A stretch of 8,068 nucleotides of DNA. It comes from Clostridia bacterium (GTDB lineage Bacteria > Bacillota > Clostridia > Christensenellales > UBA1242). A model generated the notes under the pieces. That model saw only the letters and a program-made list of their open reading frames with translations, was not told where the DNA came from and searched no databases. A program made the translations under genes and the position numbers. The stretch covers positions 1 through 8,068 of the forward strand of contig JAGCEE010000228.1 in the NCBI GenBank assembly GCA_017650795.1, given 5' to 3'. Positions 5,232-8,068 of this stretch are shown piece by piece; positions within the stretch are counted from its first letter, which is position 1; every line of letters begins with the position of its first letter.

Positions 5232-5499
5232 AAAGAACTTTGACCAAAAATCTGAAAACAAGGTTGAAAAGACCAATAGTTCAGAAATTGTAGTAGAAGG
5301 AACTGTTATAGAAGCTTTTCCAAATGCTATGTTTGATATACAACTAGACAACGGAAGTATAGCAAAGTGTACGGTATGTGGAAAAATTCGTAAAAATAAC
5401 ATTCGTATATTACTTGGTGATAGAGTTCAAGCAGGACTTTCAATTTACGATTTGACCAAAGGCCGTATACTTTATAGATTAAAAGACAATAAGGTGTAA
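5218..5499 (+). CDS. infA: Translation initiation factor IF-1 homologue, 93 aa
   Basis: Residues 23-88 align along the whole length of bacterial IF-1, a small OB-fold factor that binds the 30S A site with IF-2 and IF-3. The family landmarks are in order: VEGTVIEAFPNAMFDIQLDNG at 26-46, GKIRKNNIRILLGDRV at 55-70 and YDLTKGRILYR at 77-87. The basic positions corresponding to the ribosome-contact surface (GK-RKN-IRIL) are kept. Differences from cellular IF-1 are a Lys/Asn-rich extension of about 22 residues before the OB fold and a Cys-Thr-Val-Cys at 51-54 where cellular proteins lack paired cysteines. GAGG at 5202-5205 is 12 bases before ATG, and the gene overlaps the previous one by 14 bases. 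It lies in a late unit, so expression late in infection is expected. Confidence 0.93.
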   Translation: MKKNKKNFDQKSENKVEKTNSSEIVVEGTVIEAFPNAMFDIQLDNGSIAKCTVCGKIRKNNIRILLGDRVQAGLSIYDLTKGRILYRLKDNKV

Positions 5500-5500
5500 T

Positions 5501-5725
5501 ATGGAAATACCAAAGTATAGAAGTAATCATAGGTTATCTTGGGATGAAATATGCCAGGATTTCCCGGAAGTCGCTAATCAAATCGTTCAAGAAGATAATT
5601 GGCGTCCTTATGAACAAAAACCTAATTTTGCAGAAGTTGATAACAAACTAATGCAATGGGTGCCAGAAAAGGTTCGTGAAGGAAAAGATGATGAACGAAT
5701 TGATAGTATAATGCTTACAAAATAA
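5501..5725 (+). CDS. Hypothetical protein, 74 aa
   Basis: A small, charged soluble protein of unknown function, beginning one base after the infA stop, with AAGGTG at 5491-5496 as a close SD. The sequence has LSWDEICQDFPEVANQIVQEDNW as a likely helix-turn-helix-like pair of helices (residues about 12-34), but no confident DNA-binding match. The C-terminal part is Lys/Glu-rich. It is the last gene of the late unit, 18 bases before the terminator stem, so it is co-expressed with IF-1. Confidence 0.7.
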   Translation: MEIPKYRSNHRLSWDEICQDFPEVANQIVQEDNWRPYEQKPNFAEVDNKLMQWVPEKVREGKDDERIDSIMLTK

Positions 5726-5743
5726 TTTTATATTATCCTCCTT

Positions 5744-5773
5744 AAAGGGCTACTTGTCAAGAGTAGCCCTTTT
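5744..5773 (+). terminator. Intrinsic terminator ending the IF-1 unit
   Basis: An 11-base perfect stem (AAAGGGCTACT at 5744-5754 with AGTAGCCCTTT at 5762-5772), a 7-base loop, and a T-rich tail TTTTCTT directly after. It closes the unit that begins at 4005. The T tail runs straight into the late promoter box at 5776. Confidence 0.88.
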
Positions 5774-5775
5774 CT

Positions 5776-5783
5776 TATAAATA
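5776..5783 (+). promoter_or_regulatory. T4-type late promoter box TATAAATA
   Basis: Exact TATAAATA, followed by CTATAA, immediately downstream of a strong terminator and 32 bases before the ATG at 5816. Expected start of transcription is about 5789, leaving a leader of roughly 27 bases that contains TGGAG at 5806-5810. This is the conventional arrangement, unlike the other two boxes here. Confidence 0.75.
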
Positions 5784-5815
5784 CTATAAACAACATAATT
5801 CTTAATGGAGTTTAT

Positions 5816-6358
5816 ATGGAATTTAAAGAAGCAAAGAATATCCTTAATGAAAATGGTTATGAACTTTTAGATGAGGTTTTTGGTTTTTCAGCTGAAGAGA
5901 AACAGGAAAAATTAAAAAAGAATATTTTAAATGAATTATCAAGATTAAAAATTTCACTTGATGAAGATATTTTATTGAGAGAACAAAATGGTGTGTATAT
6001 AATTTATGCTAAAGTTGGTGCTTATAAAGACCAAGAATTTGATAATGGAATAACAGCAAAATTATATTACTATGTAAAGTCTAATTATGTAAAGCCAGCT
6101 AACCCAGATGAAGTAAGAAAGGAATGGCAAAAAATAGAAATAAAAAACACCCCTGCATCAACTATTGCAGCATTAATACAACAGATTACTACGCAATATA
6201 TTAAAAGACAAGAAGAACAAGCCGAAGAAAATGAAGAACGTAGAAAAGCAAATAGAGCTAATGATGAAGAACACTATAAAGAATTGAGAAGAGTTGGTGA
6301 ACTTAAAGCCGGAAGAGAAACTGGCGACAATTACGGCGATTACCACCACCAAATATAA
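5816..6358 (+). CDS. EAKxIL-motif late protein, 180 aa, function unknown
   Basis: The N terminus, FKEAKNILNENGYELLDE (residues 3-20), is shared in pattern with the genes at 7246 and 7632, although the rest of each protein differs. Residues 24-60 are a charged helical segment, 60-95 look like beta strands (GVYIIYAKVGAY, AKLYYYVKSNYV), and about 120-165 form a long charged helix, probably a coiled coil (QEEQAEENEERRKANR). TGGAG at 5806-5810 is five bases before ATG. It is a single-gene late unit between terminators. The motif contains LNE, which fits the L/I-x-E rule for T4 gp21 prohead protease cleavage. Internal virion protein is therefore a guess worth testing, not an assignment. Confidence 0.78.
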   Translation: MEFKEAKNILNENGYELLDEVFGFSAEEKQEKLKKNILNELSRLKISLDEDILLREQNGVYIIYAKVGAYKDQEFDNGITAKLYYYVKSNYVKPANPDEVRKEWQKIEIKNTPASTIAALIQQITTQYIKRQEEQAEENEERRKANRANDEEHYKELRRVGELKAGRETGDNYGDYHHQI

Positions 6359-6384
6359 CTATATAAATTAATTTATCAAAAATT

Positions 6385-6416
6385 AAGACTCCTAAACTAA
6401 TAGGGGTCTTTTCTTT
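6385..6416 (+). terminator. Intrinsic terminator after the 180-aa gene
   Basis: A 9-base stem AAGACTCCT (6385-6393) with AGGGGTCTT (6402-6410), one G-T pair, an 8-base loop and a pyrimidine tail TTCTTTTCTT. It lies 26 bases past the stop codon, and its tail merges with the late box at 6420. Confidence 0.8.
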
Positions 6417-6419
6417 TCT

Positions 6420-6427
6420 TATAAATA
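6420..6427 (+). promoter_or_regulatory. T4-type late promoter box TATAAATA
   Basis: Exact TATAAATA directly after a terminator tail; the 15 bases 6413-6427 are identical to 5769-5783. The box ends seven bases before ATG 6435, the same distance as for the box at 4005. T4 geometry predicts transcription starting near 6433, so the mRNA would have a leader of about two bases and no SD. Confidence 0.72.
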
Positions 6428-6434
6428 TATTGTT

Positions 6435-6995
6435 ATGAATGATTGTGAAGTTGAAAATGTAAACAAACTATGGAAAAGATTAGCTGAGAGTTTGACCGAT
6501 ACCAACTCCCAGCACGGTTTGCATAGATTGGTAAATAATGCTGAAATGTTGGCTGCCTATATGGAATCCAACAATATCTTGTCTGAATCTAGCCAAACTT
6601 TACTTGATATGGAACACGCAAATAAAAAGATTAATTTATCTACACACAATAGAAGTGTGGATAATGCCCTAGTCTTTATCATTCTAAAGGGTTTAACAAC
6701 ATTACCAACACAAACAAAGGCATTTAGACTTGGATTGATTGACAAGAATGGTAAACTTATTCGTAAACCAAAGACGGAAGCTGAACATCAAAGTATCAGT
6801 AACTTGGATTTGTTGTTCTATAAGTTAAGACAGTGGTTAGCTCCTAGAATACAATACCTTAATGGCATTAGCTGGATTAAGGGTGCTATGAATGATGTTA
6901 GAGGTCAAAACTACTTTAGCAACTACGAAAATCTAAGTAGACAATATGCTGTTAGAAAAGTAAATGATGAATTGTACAAGATTTTACAACATTAA
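6435..6995 (+). CDS. Hypothetical late protein, 186 aa
   Basis: A soluble, mostly helical protein. It opens with CEVENVNKLWKRLAESL, continues through helices around NNAEMLAAYMESNNIL, and has a conserved-looking segment AFRLGLIDKNGKLIRKP (about residues 98-114) followed by LDLLFYKLRQWLAPRIQYLN. The LGLIDKNGK...KPKT stretch resembles uncharacterised proteins I associate with T4-like phages, but I cannot name the family. No SD precedes ATG 6435; the start sits seven bases after a late promoter box, and the next in-frame ATG is near codon 38. It is the first gene of the last unit and is followed 11 bases later by the next gene. Confidence 0.78.
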   Translation: MNDCEVENVNKLWKRLAESLTDTNSQHGLHRLVNNAEMLAAYMESNNILSESSQTLLDMEHANKKINLSTHNRSVDNALVFIILKGLTTLPTQTKAFRLGLIDKNGKLIRKPKTEAEHQSISNLDLLFYKLRQWLAPRIQYLNGISWIKGAMNDVRGQNYFSNYENLSRQYAVRKVNDELYKILQH

Positions 6996-7006
6996 GGAGT
7001 GAATTT

Positions 7007-7234
7007 ATGGCTTGTCCTAATTGTAGTGGATTAGAAAATTTGTATGGATTTCATTTAGAAAGAAACACTTATTATATGACTCAAGTAAATGAAATTAAAA
7101 AATGTTGCCCTTCAAAAGTTTATGTAACTGATTTCACATCTACAGATGTAATTTTCACTTGTAATGGAAAAGAATATAAGATGAAAAAGCAAGACTTTTA
7201 CAAAAGTTCTTGGAGAGTGTACGATAGTTTTTAA
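7007..7234 (+). CDS. Small Cys-rich protein, 75 aa
   Basis: A 75-residue protein beginning ACPNC, giving a CxxC at residues 3 and 6, with Cys33-Cys34 and Cys52 later. Cys3, Cys6 and a later pair could bind a zinc ion, but the spacing is not that of a family I recognise. The C-terminal half (SKVYVTDFTSTDVIFTCNG through WRVYDSF) looks like a small beta barrel. AAGGAG at 6994-6999 is seven bases before ATG. It lies between two late genes and is probably on the transcript from the box at 6420. Confidence 0.72.
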   Translation: MACPNCSGLENLYGFHLERNTYYMTQVNEIKKCCPSKVYVTDFTSTDVIFTCNGKEYKMKKQDFYKSSWRVYDSF

Positions 7235-7245
7235 AGGAGAATAAT

Positions 7246-7620
7246 ATGCTTTTATGTGAAGCCAAACAAATTTTGAAAGAAAATGGTTATAAAGTTAAAT
7301 CATTAACCAAGCTAAAAAATGAAATATATAGAGCTGTTGAACCATATACAAAAAATATGGTAAGATGGGATAACTTTAGTAAAATTATTGATATTCAAGA
7401 AGCAATTAGGGGTGTTGTTGGTCCAGATTTAATGTGTGATATTGATGGTGGTAATTCCATACGAAGAAACAAAGATGGCTTAGAATATAGAGAATTTGAT
7501 ATTAGCATTTATGAAAATAAAGAAAATTATAAAATGATTTTAGAAGGCAAATTAGTATGTAATTCGGCTGGAACTATGGATGAACCTTGGAAAATATATG
7601 ATATAACAGTATTATTATAA
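7246..7620 (+). CDS. EAKxIL-motif late protein, 124 aa, function unknown
   Basis: The second member of the set sharing an N-terminal EAKxILxENGY pattern (residues 5-15, here EAKQILKENGY). The remainder, with YRAVEPYTKNMVRWDNFS, a probable helix IIDIQEAIRGVVG and strands around EFDISIYENKENYKMILEGKLV, shows no clear likeness to the 180-aa member and matches no family I know. AAGGAGA at 7234-7240 is five bases before ATG. The stop overlaps a possible ATG (7620) in frame with the next gene. L-K-E inside the motif again fits an L-x-E cleavage rule. Confidence 0.78.
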   Translation: MLLCEAKQILKENGYKVKSLTKLKNEIYRAVEPYTKNMVRWDNFSKIIDIQEAIRGVVGPDLMCDIDGGNSIRRNKDGLEYREFDISIYENKENYKMILEGKLVCNSAGTMDEPWKIYDITVLL

Positions 7621-7631
7621 TGGTGGATAAT

Positions 7632-8068
7632 ATGGAATTAAAAGAAGCTAAACATATTTTAAAGTATAATGGTTTTATTTGTGAAGATTCTTTTCGCAAT
7701 AATACGGATATGGATGACATTTATGCCATAATTGAAGCTCATGGTTGGAACCCAGACACTGTTGCTAAAAACATTATAGAGCATTATAAAAATTATATAA
7801 AATCTGAAAAATTTTATTTAACTAATTTCTATAAAAATCCGAAAAAAGGTGATTGGTTCAATTTTGATGCCAAAGAATGTATAGATGAAATAATTAGTAA
7901 TGGTGAATACAATATAGATTTAGGGTTATATAATTTCTGTTTTTATCCAGCAATAAAAAATAATGATAAAAATAGTAAACGTAGAACAAAACTTGTAATT
8001 GATAATGATGTATATAATGAAATGTGTAATAAATTAGATGCTGCTTTAGCCAGAACCTGTAATAAAGT
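7632..8068 (+). CDS. EAKxIL-motif protein, N-terminal 145 codons, runs off the window
   Basis: Open to the right edge. I prefer ATG 7632 because the product then starts MELKEAKHILKYNGF, in register with the two other motif proteins, and GGTGGAT lies just upstream; an in-frame ATG at 7620 would add four residues. After the motif come a helical segment DDIYAIIEAHGWNPDTVAKNIIEHYKN (written in parts: DDIYAIIEAHGW, then NPDTVAKNIIEHY) and a Lys/Asn-rich region with ECIDEIISNGEYNIDLGLYN. The codons are very AT-rich. No known family. The L-x-E found in the other two members is L-K-Y here, so any cleavage rule is not kept in all three. Confidence 0.75.
   Translation, partial: MELKEAKHILKYNGFICEDSFRNNTDMDDIYAIIEAHGWNPDTVAKNIIEHYKNYIKSEKFYLTNFYKNPKKGDWFNFDAKECIDEIISNGEYNIDLGLYNFCFYPAIKNNDKNSKRRTKLVIDNDVYNEMCNKLDAALARTCNK

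Noticed and set aside
3927..5402. Long open frames on the minus strand opposite the Pro/Glu-rich gene and infA (142 and 120 codons)
   Set aside because: They arise from the biased GAA/CCA/CAA codons of the sense genes, have Phe/Leu-rich low-complexity translations, lack SD sites and lie antisense to convincing genes.
6362..6369. TATAAATT as another late promoter box
   Set aside because: It lies before the terminator at 6385 with no gene between, and has one mismatch in an AT-rich stretch.

Overview
The window reads as part of a large, AT-rich, lytic-type phage genome. All genes are on the + strand, tightly packed, often overlapping or separated by only a few bases, and mostly preceded by good Shine-Dalgarno (SD) sites. 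Three exact copies of TATAAATA, the late-promoter box of T4-type phages, point to T4-like late transcription. A perfect TTGACA-N17-TATAAT promoter and the SD usage point to a host with ordinary sigma70 promoters and SD-dependent initiation. A SpoVG-like protein hints, weakly, at a Firmicutes-like host. No capsid, tail or replication gene is recognisable here, so the phage assignment rests on gene density, promoter type and the mixture of small unknown genes with host-takeover homologues.

Layout. Positions 1-1729: the end of an upstream gene, a small unknown gene, two different tandem GroES-like co-chaperonins, a two-helix membrane protein with a coiled-coil tail, and a DUF3310 protein. Positions 1739-4009: a consensus sigma70 promoter, then a SpoVG-like regulator, two small unknowns, a gene that needs two +1 frameshifts to be read through, a ClpP protease with a basic N-terminal extension, and a small acidic-tailed protein. 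Positions 4005-5773: a late unit bounded by a TATAAATA box and an intrinsic terminator. It holds a 403-residue Pro/Glu-rich, probably disordered protein, a full translation initiation factor IF-1, and a small unknown. Positions 5776-6416: a one-gene late unit. Positions 6420 to the end: a third late unit of four genes, the last running off the window.

Taken together, the recognisable genes concern protein folding (GroES pair), protein turnover (ClpP), regulation (SpoVG) and translation initiation (IF-1), which suggests control of the host's protein economy.

Three observations stand out. (1) A 103-codon gene at 2581-2894 has two frame changes, both +1, and each shift window contains the sequence CGGAC. 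CGG is otherwise absent as a sense codon from every gene in the window. (2) Two of the three late boxes sit exactly 7 bases before a start codon with no SD site, which predicts leaderless or nearly leaderless mRNAs; one of these heads the operon that encodes the phage IF-1. (3) Three late genes share a start-proximal EAKxILxxNG(Y/F) motif on otherwise dissimilar proteins. All family calls are from reading the sequence; no database search was run.
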